A stretch of DNA of 64,000 bases. Origin: Corynebacterium sp. ACRPH (GTDB lineage: Bacteria > Actinomycetota > Actinomycetes > Mycobacteriales > Mycobacteriaceae). Below are positions 1-8,368 of the stretch, piece by piece. A program made the translations under genes and the position numbers. How positions within the stretch are numbered: the stretch's first letter is position 1; each line of letters opens with the position of its first letter. The notes under the pieces are model-generated. The model was not told where the DNA came from, ran no database searches, and saw only the letters and a list, made by a program, of their open reading frames with translations. Location: contig NZ_JAKRND010000013.1 of assembly GCF_022347285.1 (NCBI RefSeq), positions 1 to 64,000 of the forward strand. The letters run 5' to 3'.

Positions 1-510
1 CAGTCGCTGGTGTCATGACCTTCGTTGCAAGCACCCACGTTACAAAGAGACCTAGTTTGAAACTGGCCGTGTCCCTATCAGCTGTCATCGAAAGTCCTGG
101 CACCCGGCGGCAACACCCCCCGGATTATAGAAACTACAGGGCAAGTAAACCATACCGGGATCAGCGACTATCCCCATTATCAGGGACACTCACAAGGTAA
201 CGGGGCGAAGCGGGGTGTTGGCTCAAATGTCGCTAGAACGAGAATACGTTACTGCGAACAATTTTTATTACCGTAAAACCGCAGTTCAGAGGCCTGCGGC
301 CGGTAGGGGGACCATGGCGCACGGTTGCGCATTCCCGTTCTAACGACATTTCCGATTCTGTAACCCCTCCATGCACCCGGAACACCCCTCTGCAGAACAG
401 GTTTTTATCCACCGCGGAGCTCCCCCCCAGCCGCAAAGAGCCAACATCTCTCGCTACAGGGAGCCAGTTTGACTACGCCACGGGGTGCCGGGTTGCGCTT
501 TGTGGGCTAC
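1..510. other. Non-coding stretch with an inverted-repeat element
   Basis: No convincing gene is seen in these 510 bases; the open frames here are short, overlap each other and lack ribosome binding sites or recognisable domains. The only clear structure is the inverted-repeat element at 225-351, listed separately. The stretch may be the remnant of a mobile element, but no transposase fragment could be recognised. Confidence 0.5.
225..351. repeat. 127-bp inverted-repeat element, copy 1
   Basis: The arms 225-245 and 331-351 are inverted repeats matching at 19 of 21 positions, each starting from AAATGTCG at the outer end. The interior (246-330) resembles the interior of the element at 3300-3425: both share an ACGTTA(C/T)TG block next to a run of T near the left arm, and a GGT(A/T)GGGG...TGGCG block near the right arm. 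Total length is nearly identical (127 and 126 bp). No coding capacity. MITE-like or structured-RNA-like; the nature is unknown. Confidence 0.65.
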
Positions 511-1089
511 CTATTTGCCAGCCTCGGCAATCTTCCTGATAGTCGCGAGCGTTTCGGGAATCCCCGCCAGGGCAGCTTCGCGGCGCTTCTCCGCTTCGGA
601 TTCACCCTGGTCACCCCACTTCTTGAAGAACGCAGCTCGGCCGGCCTCGTGAAAATTCCAATCCTCGTAGAGTCGCGTACGCATGCCCGCAGCGTTGCCC
701 GCAGCCCCACCGAGCGGCTCCACACGGTAGCCCCAGCGTACGAAACCGCCAGGCTGAGCATCCGGCCCAACCACCCATGCGAATTCGCGCGGGCGATCCG
801 CTGCTACAACTTGGGATACTGTTTCCCAGGTACGCTCGGACGTTTCGTTGGTTCCCTTGAAACGACTCCCCACCTGGCCAGGTTCGCCCAGCCACTCGCA
901 GCGCTTACACGTTGGCGACCATTCTCCGGTACGGGTGACATCGGAGATTAGCTCATAGACTTCCTCCGGCGTGACATCGATATCAATGAAATCGCTAACC
1001 ACCCATCGGCTGGCCTGCGGTGATTGCTGATCATGCCGAGTCTGATCTTCGGCGGTCTGATCTTCAGTGGTCTGATCTTCGGTACTCAT
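511..1089 (-). CDS. SRPBCC (polyketide cyclase/START-like) family protein
   Basis: A 192-residue cytoplasmic protein. From about residue 30 it reads as an SRPBCC ligand-binding fold: the VSDFIDIDVTPEEVYELISD opening, then WSPTCKRCEW, then a TWETVSQVV strand and a long C-terminal amphipathic helix that would close the hydrophobic pocket. Ligand and role are unknown. The N-terminus carries three tandem pentapeptides ([T/A]EDQT) encoded by a 15-bp repeat, a disordered acidic tail not typical of the family. ATG start at 1089. It stands alone, with the minus-strand DUF2231 gene upstream of it. Family assignment is by sequence pattern only. Confidence 0.8.
   Translation of the reverse strand: MSTEDQTTEDQTAEDQTRHDQQSPQASRWVVSDFIDIDVTPEEVYELISDVTRTGEWSPTCKRCEWLGEPGQVGSRFKGTNETSERTWETVSQVVAADRPREFAWVVGPDAQPGGFVRWGYRVEPLGGAAGNAAGMRTRLYEDWNFHEAGRAAFFKKWGDQGESEAEKRREAALAGIPETLATIRKIAEAGK
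1041..1085. repeat. Three 15-bp tandem repeats inside the SRPBCC gene
   Basis: Units 1041-1055, 1056-1070 and 1071-1085 each begin TCTGATCTTC. They encode the repeated [T/A]EDQT pentapeptides at the N-terminus. The unit length is a multiple of three, so copy-number change would lengthen the tail without breaking the frame. Confidence 0.85.
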
Positions 1090-1170
1090 GCCTCCCAGAC
1101 TAGAGCACCGGGGACTTCGAGACTGACGCTTTAGTCAACGTGCGAGCGTTGGTTCCTGCAACACACTTCT

Positions 1171-1614
1171 TTAGTCGTTCCAGACCTGCACAGCACCCTC
1201 GTGACCAGTCATCACGACTGTCGCGACGACTGCAATTGCAGCCAACACAGCAATGACGCGCAGCACGTTGGCCAGCCAAGTAGGCAGAGAAACGAAGCGG
1301 TCAACAAGGAAGAATCCAACAACTGCAACAAACAATACGATCACACTGGCCGTGAGGTAGTTTGCATACTCTGCATGCTTTGCGAGGCGGCCGGGATTCT
1401 CCTCGGAAAGCCCCTGCATCTTCAGCAGAGCTTCGCCCGATGAACGCGCAAGCCAGGTAAACACAGCAGACAAGAAATTGATGACCACAGCGGCTTGCAA
1501 AAGCTTCTTCCACTCAGGTCGAACAGCCCACCAAATGCTGGCGAGCGCAGCGACTGGTGCAAAAACCACAGCCGCGTGAATAAACAAAGGGTGGCCGGGA
1601 ACTCCGGCAATCAT
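1171..1614 (-). CDS. DUF2231 family small membrane protein
   Basis: About 147 residues with four predicted membrane segments. The opening GVPGHPLFIHAAVVFAPVAA is the hallmark of DUF2231 proteins, in which a [IL]xGxPxHPxxxH motif starts the first helix. An ATG at 1614 places this motif at the N-terminus as in the family, so I prefer it to an upstream ATG at 1764 whose extra 50 residues look random. There is no strong ribosome binding site. Function of the family is not established, although members are sometimes linked to haem or redox membrane proteins. It is divergent from the lipoprotein gene at 1809. Confidence 0.7.
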   Translation of the reverse strand: MIAGVPGHPLFIHAAVVFAPVAALASIWWAVRPEWKKLLQAAVVINFLSAVFTWLARSSGEALLKMQGLSEENPGRLAKHAEYANYLTASVIVLFVAVVGFFLVDRFVSLPTWLANVLRVIAVLAAIAVVATVVMTGHEGAVQVWND

Positions 1615-1808
1615 TGAAAGCACGATGTAAGTATTGAGGACTCGTTTTGTTTGCCGCAAGCAATCACATGCTGTCCTAACAGTGCCAACCCTAGCTTTAG
1701 GGGTTAGGGAGCCCCAGGGAGACCATCCAATAGCCAGCGGAAATATTGCACCTATAAGTAACATCTAAGAAGCGAAACCTAATTCTCACCCCTAGCAAAG
1801 GATTATCC

Positions 1809-3162
1809 ATGCGTTTGCGCTCCACCCTCACCCACCTCACCTCGAAGAACGCTGGCCACACAAGCGCCCGCACGAAGCGGGACCGGTGGCGAGTTGGGGC
1901 TGTGGGCGTCATGACCATAGCGGCTTTAGCGGCGACCAGCTGTTCTAGTGATGAACCTCAGGAAGACACCGCGGCGAGCAGCGCAGATGAGGGCGACAAT
2001 AAAAGCGGTGAGGAGGCGAAGGCCGACCCGACGCAGCAGGCGATCAATGCATACAAGGATGTTTTGGATAGTCCGGAAAAGTACGAGCGCGACCATTCCG
2101 ACCGCGACGATTATCACCCGACTGGAACTTATTCCTATGCACTGATTGAGGCGAATAATGATGAAGTTCCGGAGTTGTTACTCAAGAATGACTGCAAGTA
2201 TTTCTCACCGGTGACTTTTATTGCAATTGGCAAGGACGGAAAGCCTTTTGCCGTAGATAAAGAACTGGTGACGGGCGCGGGAACCACTGCAGCTCGCGCA
2301 AACGTAACGGCTTCCAGCGAGGGAGACGGAATTTACGAATGGTCTTACACAAGCGGGCGCCCGGAAGTGCCAACGATTCATTACAATTTCGACGGCAAGC
2401 AGCTCACCGAGGGCGAGCACAGCGAATGGAGCCAGGTCACAGGCACTCCGGCCGAACAGGTTGAGCTGGAATGGTACGCCGCCGACGACGCGAGCGGGCT
2501 AAACAAAAACCAGTCTGGCCCCAACTTCGGGTCCGGCAACTCCTCTGCGAAATCCGGGAAATCCGATGGCTCCAATAGCAAGGATAAAAGCAAGAAAAAG
2601 AAGGGTAAAAAAGCCTAATCCCGACCTTCCTGCCGGTTATGTGAAGAAGGGAGACGGAAAGGGAGGCAACAAGCCCAATCCTGACGGCGACGCCTCAGCC
2701 TCCGCGAATAAGAACCTCCCCGAAGGCGCCTACGCGAAGGCCGGTGGGCCAATTCCTTCAGATGCCCGTCCGGTGCGGACGATTAAGCACAACAGTCTAG
2801 GAGATATCGCGGTCTTCAAGACCCCGAGTGAGAATATCGGCTGTGACATCCAAAAAGACTCGTTGAACTGTGGTGTCGCATCCTACCGGGAAAGCCAACC
2901 GCACGGGAAAAGTGGACAATACGCCAACTGGTGAGTGGACGTCGACGCTCAGACTGTTGGGCCTAAGAACGACCCTCCCGCGTATTTTCCCCAAGGTGCC
3001 GATATCAATGACCACGCACCAACAGAAACCGTCCCCTACGGCACCACTGTCTACTACGGTCGCTACGCCTGCCATTCCGCTCATGAGGGGCTGACCTGCT
3101 GGAACTCCAATAATGGCAAGGGTGCATTCATCACCCGCGAGCGGACCAATTTCTTCGGCTAA
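1809..3162 (+). pseudogene. Secreted lipoprotein gene broken by a frameshift and a nonsense codon
   Basis: Residues 1-50 form a long signal peptide with lipobox LAATSC, then an acidic Ser/Glu-rich linker and a domain of about 150 residues of unknown function. The frame ends at 2618, just after an A6 tract (2607-2612). Removing one A would continue it as KKPNPDLPAGYVKKGDGKGG and on into a second conserved-looking domain (GDIAVFKTPSENIGCDI, then NCGVASYRES). That frame meets TGA at 2932-2934, in ANW*VDVDAQ where TGG would give W, and then runs on to 3162 (YGTTVYYGRYAC, GLTCWNSNN, GAFITRE). The reading shows one ancestral secreted protein of about 450 residues with two lesions. The 1809-2618 part could still make a 269-residue lipoprotein. 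Sequencing error at the A-tract cannot be excluded. Confidence 0.75.
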
Positions 3163-3177
3163 CTACACCGCCCTGGA

Positions 3178-3211
3178 AGTGTTTGTTGCGACCCGGGCAG
3201 TGTTTGTTGCG
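3178..3211. repeat. 13-bp direct repeat
   Basis: AGTGTTTGTTGCG occurs at 3178-3190 and again at 3199-3211, a 21-bp period just after the broken lipoprotein gene. The role is unknown; it could be an operator pair or a remnant. Confidence 0.6.
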
Positions 3212-3299
3212 GCCTAGGTGCAGCAATCCGCGCCGGCGCGTAGGTCAACCGCCGCGCCGTGGGCCAGGTCGCGCTCCCAGGCGGCTGGGACTTCGGCTT

Positions 3300-3425
3300 A
3301 AATGTCGGAAAAGTTGCAAAACGTTATTGGGCACATTTTTCATCTATGCGAAATGCCTGGTCAGGGCGTTTTGCGTGGTTAGGGGCGTGTGGCGAAATTT
3401 ACGTTTTGCAACTTTTCCGACATTT
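3300..3425. repeat. 126-bp inverted-repeat element, copy 2
   Basis: The arms 3300-3324 and 3401-3425 are perfect 25-bp inverted repeats, beginning AAATGTCGGAAAAGTTGCAA at each outer end. Length and interior landmarks match the element at 225-351, but most of the arm sequence differs while staying self-complementary. The 76-bp interior has no gene. No flanking target duplication is obvious. Confidence 0.75.
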
Positions 3426-3572
3426 GACCCCTAGCGATGGGCCTTGCAAGGGCGCGCCGTAGTCCTCCGGAGGCTAGTTGCGCCTCGTGGGGCTGATGGG
3501 GCTGATGCGGCGCGCGGAAACGGCGCTGGGACGGTTTAACCAACACAGGCCCCAGAGGCCTGGGCAACAAAG

Positions 3573-3608
3573 AAAGCGCCGGGAGGAAAACTCTCCCGGC
3601 GCTTTGCC
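3573..3608 (-). terminator. Rho-independent terminator of pckG
   Basis: A perfect 13-bp stem (AAAGCGCCGGGAG / CTCCCGGCGCTTT) with a short loop lies about 90 bp beyond the pckG stop. It is followed on the minus strand by CTTTGTT. The rest of the gap between 3163 and 3698 holds only the repeats listed. Confidence 0.8.
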
Positions 3609-3698
3609 TAGTTCAGCGCCAAGCGCCAGCACGCTCGCGGACGCGAGCTGTCAGCGCTACGCAGCGCAGCGCCCCTGAGGCGCTAGCGCAACTAACAG

Positions 3699-5519
3699 CT
3701 ACTTCGCAGCCTCCACGCGATCCTTCAGACCCTTGAACTCGTCCCAGACCTCGGACGGAACCTTCGGACCCAGGAACTTCAGCCATTCCTCGTTGTCGGC
3801 CAGGTCGCGCTCCCAGTCAGCCGGGTTCACGGACAGTGCCTCGCGGATGTCCTCCTCGGTCTCCTTCAGACCTTCGGTGTCGATGTCCTCGTAGCGAGCG
3901 GTGTAGCCAACAACGGTCTCGTCGGCCTCCACGCGGCCCTCAATGCGGTCGATGATCCACTTCAGCACGCGGGAGTTCTCGCCGAAGCCCGGCCACAGGA
4001 AGCGGCCGTCCTCGCCACGGCGGAACCAGTTCACCAGGAAGACCTCTGGCATCTTGTCGCCGCCCTTGTTGCCCATATTAATCCAGTGCTGCAGGTAGTC
4101 ACCGGCGTTGTAGCCAATGAACGGCAGCATGGCCATCGGGTCGTGGCGCAGGGAGCCAACGGCAGCCTCGGCTGCAGCGGCGGTCTGGCCGGAAGCCAGG
4201 GTGGCGCCGATGAAGGTGGCGTGGTTCCAGTCGCGAGCCTGGGTTACCAGCGGCACGGTGTCCGCACGGCGACCGCCGAACAGGATGGCGGAAACCGGCA
4301 CGCCCTTCGGGTCGTTGAACTCCGGTGCGGCAACCGGGCACTGCTCGATCGGCACGCAGTAGCGGGAGTTCGGGTGTGCGGCCTTGTTGCCGGAATCCGG
4401 GGTCCACTCGTTGCCCAGCCAGTCGATGAGGTGCTGCGGCTCACCCTCCTTGGACTCCCACCAGACGTTGTTGTCGTCAGTCAGAGCCACGTTGGTGTAC
4501 AGGGTATTGCCCGGCTCCATGGACTTCATGGCCATCGGGTTGGAAGCGTAGTTGGTGCCCGGTGCCACGCCGAAGAAGCCGTTCTCCGGGTTCACGGCGT
4601 ACAGGCGGCCGTCCTCGCCGAAGTGCAGCCATGCGATGTCGTCGCCGACGACCTCTGCGCGCCAGCCCGGGATGGTCGGCTGGATCATGGCCAGGTTGGT
4701 CTTGCCACATGCGGACGGGAAGGCCGCGCAGATGTAGTAGGCCTTGTCCTCCGGGCTGATCAGCTTCAGGATCAGCATGTGCTCTGCCATCCAGCCCTCG
4801 TCGCGCGCCATGGCGGAGGCGATGCGCAGTGCGTAGCACTTCTTAGCCAGGATGGCGTTGCCGCCGTAGCCGGAGCCGTAGGACCAGATCTCGCGGTCCT
4901 CTGGGAAGTGGGTGATGTACTTCGTGTCGTTGCACGGCCAGGTGGAGTCTTCCTGGCCCGGCTCCAGCGGAGCGCCCACGGAGTGCAGGCCCTTCACGAA
5001 CTCGCCGTTCTCGCCGATCTTGTCAAGGGCTTCTTTACCCATGCGGGTCATGATGCGCATGGACATAACCACGTACGGGGAGTCGGTGATCTCGATGCCC
5101 AGCTTCGGGGACGGATCGGTGATCGGGCCCATGCAGAAGGGCACGATGTACATGCGGCGCCCCTTCATGGAGCCGGAGAAGTGCTCGCGCATCTCGGCAC
5201 GCATCTGCTCCGGGTCCATCCAGTTGTTGGTGGGGCCGGCGTCTTCCTCGGTCTTGGAGCAGATGAAGGTACGGGACTCCACGCGCGCAACGTCTGCCGG
5301 GTTGGAGCGTGCCAGGAAGGAGTTCGGCTGTGCCTTTTCGTCCAGCTTGATCAGGGTGCCGTGCTCGACCAGCTGCTCTGCCAGCTGGTTCCACTCCTCC
5401 TCGGAGCCGTCACAGAACACGACTGATTCTGGCTGGAAGAGCTCCACGGCCTCCTCGATCCAGTTCAGCATTTCCTGGTTCTTGGTGGGCGCCTCGCCGA
5501 CAAGCCCTCGAATGGTCAT
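3699..5519 (-). CDS. pckG: Phosphoenolpyruvate carboxykinase (GTP)
   Basis: Converts oxaloacetate and GTP to phosphoenolpyruvate, CO2 and GDP, the first committed gluconeogenic step. The 606-residue length is standard for the GTP class. The P-loop [13 protein letters not shown], the metal-binding GDDIAWL and the nucleotide-pocket [14 protein letters not shown] are all present. Start ATG at 5519 is chosen because AGGGAG lies about 9 bases upstream and the protein then begins MTIRGLVGE as in relatives; a frame-open ATG at 5579 would add 20 unsupported residues. It is monocistronic, with a terminator at 3573-3608. In C. glutamicum pck also lies near trmB and an mmpL gene, as here. Confidence 0.97.
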   Translation of the reverse strand: MTIRGLVGEAPTKNQEMLNWIEEAVELFQPESVVFCDGSEEEWNQLAEQLVEHGTLIKLDEKAQPNSFLARSNPADVARVESRTFICSKTEEDAGPTNNWMDPEQMRAEMREHFSGSMKGRRMYIVPFCMGPITDPSPKLGIEITDSPYVVMSMRIMTRMGKEALDKIGENGEFVKGLHSVGAPLEPGQEDSTWPCNDTKYITHFPEDREIWSYGSGYGGNAILAKKCYALRIASAMARDEGWMAEHMLILKLISPEDKAYYICAAFPSACGKTNLAMIQPTIPGWRAEVVGDDIAWLHFGEDGRLYAVNPENGFFGVAPGTNYASNPMAMKSMEPGNTLYTNVALTDDNNVWWESKEGEPQHLIDWLGNEWTPDSGNKAAHPNSRYCVPIEQCPVAAPEFNDPKGVPVSAILFGGRRADTVPLVTQARDWNHATFIGATLASGQTAAAAEAAVGSLRHDPMAMLPFIGYNAGDYLQHWINMGNKGGDKMPEVFLVNWFRRGEDGRFLWPGFGENSRVLKWIIDRIEGRVEADETVVGYTARYEDIDTEGLKETEEDIREALSVNPADWERDLADNEEWLKFLGPKVPSEVWDEFKGLKDRVEAAK

Positions 5520-5797
5520 CGATTTTCTCCCTACGTGTTTGTGTCCCACAACCCGGCCCGGCCAAGTATGCACAATCATGCGCTAGCCAGCCGTATGTTT
5601 AAACGTCCAGTTCAAACCCGGTTGTATTCACCATTAACTCTACTAAATCCTGCGGTTATTGGGCGTTCGATATAGCTGTGATCTGTAATTATCCGGGCCT
5701 GCGCGAAGACACAGGTATCCCTTCCGCCCCCAGACTATCGTGAAGCACCGGGGCCGTGGTTTGGTTCCGTGGCCAGTGGTTGTACATCACACCCCGG

Positions 5798-6475
5798 CTA
5801 GCCCCATTCCCCCCGATCAACGCATTTCCAGGCATCTGCCTGCCATTGATTGTTCCCCGGATCGGGGGTATTGCTGTTCTTTCTTTCTGACGCCCCTTCG
5901 GCCTCACCGGTCTCTATCCACCGCCAGGCTGACCATCGTCCGTCGTAGGAAACTGAAGAGACGTAGTCCACCTTGCCGTCGCCGTCCGTATCGCTAAGGA
6001 TGCTCATCCCCTGGTCGTCTGCGATGGTGACGGACTCCTCCACGCCTCCGCTGCCGTACCACGCGCGGGCGCCCGGGTCGGAGCCTGGGCCAGCGCTTGG
6101 GTTGGCGCCCGGGTCGACGCTCGAGTTGCTCCCCGGGCTGGCGCCAGAGTGGCTTTCCGGGTGGGTGCCTGAGTGGGCGCCACTGCGCTGGCCGGGTGCC
6201 CGGTTGGGGTCGTGGGCATTGGGATCGTGAGAGTTGAGTTCGTCTACGTAGTATTCGCGCCCGCCGTACTCGACGGTCAGGCCGCTGCCGCCTCCGGTGA
6301 ATCCGCCGCCTTCTCCGACTCCGCCGAGTCCACCGCCCAGGTCATCCAAGCTGCCCGGGGCTCCCTGCAAACCGCCGCGCAGCTCGTGGTTACCAATCAA
6401 ATCGGCCAGAGGGTTCTGCGGCGTGAGCCCGTCATCCGGGAAATCAAACATTCCCATATCCATTAGTTCACCCAT
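5798..6475 (-). CDS. Unknown acidic protein with an EF-hand-like calcium loop
   Basis: About 225 residues, not recognised as a named family. It has a Gly-rich segment ([19 protein letters not shown]), then a low-complexity Ser/Gly/Pro/His region, and a C-terminal part with DTDGDGKVD, a DxDxDG calcium-binding loop, followed by [15 protein letters not shown]. There is no signal peptide or membrane helix. ATG at 6475 shares its A with the stop codon of the upstream gene and has GGAGG 8 bases before it, so translation is probably coupled. The pair should act together. A copy of the dispersed GGCGTCA motif lies inside the gene near its 3' end. Confidence 0.6.
   Translation of the reverse strand: MGELMDMGMFDFPDDGLTPQNPLADLIGNHELRGGLQGAPGSLDDLGGGLGGVGEGGGFTGGGSGLTVEYGGREYYVDELNSHDPNAHDPNRAPGQRSGAHSGTHPESHSGASPGSNSSVDPGANPSAGPGSDPGARAWYGSGGVEESVTIADDQGMSILSDTDGDGKVDYVSSVSYDGRWSAWRWIETGEAEGASERKNSNTPDPGNNQWQADAWKCVDRGEWG
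5881..5897 (-). repeat. Dispersed motif site (GGGGCGTCAGAAAGAA)
   Basis: A minus-strand copy of the dispersed motif, inside the gene at 5798-6475, encoding part of EGASERKNS. Confidence 0.75.
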
Positions 6476-7464
6476 CAGTTCGCCTCCAGCGCCAGGCTGC
6501 GGATGCGGGGCGCCACCGGCGGGATTTCCAGCCGGGCAACCACCTCCGTCACCACTGCCGACCAATGCTGTCGCAATACTGCATCCTCCTTGGCAGCCCG
6601 GGCCTTCAGCGCTTCGGAGCGCAGCATGACCAGCCGCGCCCCCACCACTGCCAGAGTCACCACCACGCCGACTATCACGCCGGCCGCCGGCCCGGAGAGC
6701 CTGCCGACCATGGTCCCCAAACCCAATCCTGCTGCCAGGCCAGCCGCGGCGGCGAGCACCACGCTCGCCCGCGAGCCCACCGCCGCAACAGGCCGTGCCG
6801 GGGCCTCCTCCTGTGTTTCCGGAAGTGCGGGGAAGACCACTCCCTGTTCCAGCACCGCCAAGCGCAGCCGCGCCATGAATACAGCGTGCAGATACTCGAA
6901 ACCTTCAGCGCTCCTAGCACTCCTCGCAGCACTAGTGCCCCTAGCACCCCAAGCACCCCTAACGTCACGAGTGCCGCGCACCCGGTCAGCAGCGCCGGCG
7001 TCCTCCAGCACCTCCTGGGCGATCCGGGTCGCGCTCAGCCGCGTGGCGATGCGCACCCGGTCCAGCCTCTCGGCATCCGCCCGGCGCGCCTGCACCTCCC
7101 ACTCGTTTACATCCACGCACAGCTCCCGGATCCACTCGCACACCTCGTCCACATCCTCGCACCAGACCCAGCCTGGGGTGTGGGCCCATTCAGACGAGGG
7201 GGCGTCACTACCAAAGGGCCAGAGCAACACCACACCCATAGCCTGCGCGACGGCCCGGGCGACCTCGCGATCCTCCGCGGTGGCGTGCCCCACCGCCGCA
7301 ACAACAACATCGGGATGCCGCTCCGGGCCAGCACCCTCCACAACCTCGAAGCGCTCCCCCGCCGTGCTTGCACTTGCCTTAGCTTCCACCCGCGTGCGCA
7401 ACTGCGCGGCGCACTCGGCGACCGCGCGCGCATCCGGGCCAATGACCGAAATGGTCTTCAACAT
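6475..7464 (-). CDS. Unknown protein with two central membrane helices
   Basis: About 329 residues. The N-terminal half ([18 protein letters not shown]...) has an alpha/beta look with [10 protein letters not shown] and VLLWPFGSD strands. This is followed by an Ala/Arg-rich low-complexity stretch, two hydrophobic segments ([16 protein letters not shown] and [20 protein letters not shown]) and a short C-terminal helical region. No known catalytic motif. ATG at 7464 is chosen because GGGGGAG lies upstream; the frame extends to 7545 but without a better start. It is divergent from trmB and overlaps the calcium-loop protein gene by one base. Confidence 0.6.
   Translation of the reverse strand: MLKTISVIGPDARAVAECAAQLRTRVEAKASASTAGERFEVVEGAGPERHPDVVVAAVGHATAEDREVARAVAQAMGVVLLWPFGSDAPSSEWAHTPGWVWCEDVDEVCEWIRELCVDVNEWEVQARRADAERLDRVRIATRLSATRIAQEVLEDAGAADRVRGTRDVRGAWGARGTSAARSARSAEGFEYLHAVFMARLRLAVLEQGVVFPALPETQEEAPARPVAAVGSRASVVLAAAAGLAAGLGLGTMVGRLSGPAAGVIVGVVVTLAVVGARLVMLRSEALKARAAKEDAVLRQHWSAVVTEVVARLEIPPVAPRIRSLALEAN
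7199..7216 (+). repeat. Dispersed motif site (GGGGCGTCACTACCAAAG)
   Basis: A plus-strand copy inside a minus-strand gene, read in antisense as FGSDAPSS. Confidence 0.7.
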
Positions 7465-7516
7465 CTTTGTTAGCTCCCCCACTTGGCTTAAGACATTCCG
7501 CAGGCCATCTGCAAGA

Positions 7517-8281
7517 ATGGTCTGGATGAATAATTCCGATAACACGCCAGGCAGCCTTCCCCCAGGCCGCCCACCACAGACAGAGTTTAACGACGGTCGC
7601 GACTATCCGCGACTGGGAAACTTTAGCTTCCGGCGCGGCACCCTGACCGACAACCAGGAGACCCTGTGGAACGAACACTGGCCTAAGCTGGGCAAAGTCC
7701 TCGCCGACGAGGTCATTGACCTGCCCGAATGGTTCGGCCGCGATGCCGAAACAATTGTGGAAATTGGCTCCGGAACGGGCACCTCGACCGCCGCGATGGC
7801 GCCGCTGGAGGCGGAAAAGAACATCGTCGCCGTCGAACTCTACCGACCCGGGCTGGCCAAGCTGCTGGGTTCCGTGGTGCGCGGCGACATTCACAATGTA
7901 CGCATGATCCGCGGCGACGGCGTGGAGGTTCTGCAGCGCATGTTCGCGTCAGAGTCGCTATCCGGCGTGCGCATCTACTTCCCGGACCCGTGGCCCAAGG
8001 CCCGCCACCACAAGCGGCGCATCGTGCAATCCGGCACGCTGCACCTGATCGCCTCCCGCCTCAAGCCGGGTGGCATTCTGCACATCGCCACCGACCACGC
8101 GGACTACGCAGAGTGGATCGACGAACTGGTAGAGGTCGAGGAGCAGCTGGAATATCTGGGCTGGCCCGAGGACCAGTCGGACATTCCACAGCTGACGGAT
8201 CGCCAGGTAATCACCAAGTTCGAGGGCAAAGGCTTGGATAAGGAACACATCATCCGCGAGTACCTGTGGCGGAAGAAATAG
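7517..8281 (+). CDS. trmB: tRNA (guanine-N7)-methyltransferase
   Basis: Methylates G46 of tRNA using S-adenosylmethionine. The SAM-binding motif [15 protein letters not shown] is near residue 80, and the TrmB signature [14 protein letters not shown] follows; the C-terminus [11 protein letters not shown] fits the family. The N-terminal choice is uncertain: ATG at 7517 (254 residues) or ATG at 7526, neither with a clear ribosome binding site. The open frame continues upstream to 6503, but that part is the shadow of the opposite-strand gene. It is followed 87 bp later by the MmpL gene. Confidence 0.93.
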   Translation: MVWMNNSDNTPGSLPPGRPPQTEFNDGRDYPRLGNFSFRRGTLTDNQETLWNEHWPKLGKVLADEVIDLPEWFGRDAETIVEIGSGTGTSTAAMAPLEAEKNIVAVELYRPGLAKLLGSVVRGDIHNVRMIRGDGVEVLQRMFASESLSGVRIYFPDPWPKARHHKRRIVQSGTLHLIASRLKPGGILHIATDHADYAEWIDELVEVEEQLEYLGWPEDQSDIPQLTDRQVITKFEGKGLDKEHIIREYLWRKK

Positions 8282-8368
8282 CTAACACACCCCGGAAAAT
8301 TTGCTGTTCGCCCTGGTCGGCTTCGTAGACTAGAGGGAATTCTGGCGTTATAGAAAGGACCACTCACG

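Noticed and set aside
1-510. Possible insertion sequence remnant
   Set aside because: Only the short inverted-repeat element is clear; no transposase piece could be read in any frame.
6503-7516. Upstream extension of the trmB frame
   Set aside because: It is antisense to the minus-strand membrane gene and Ser/Thr/Ala-rich without domains.
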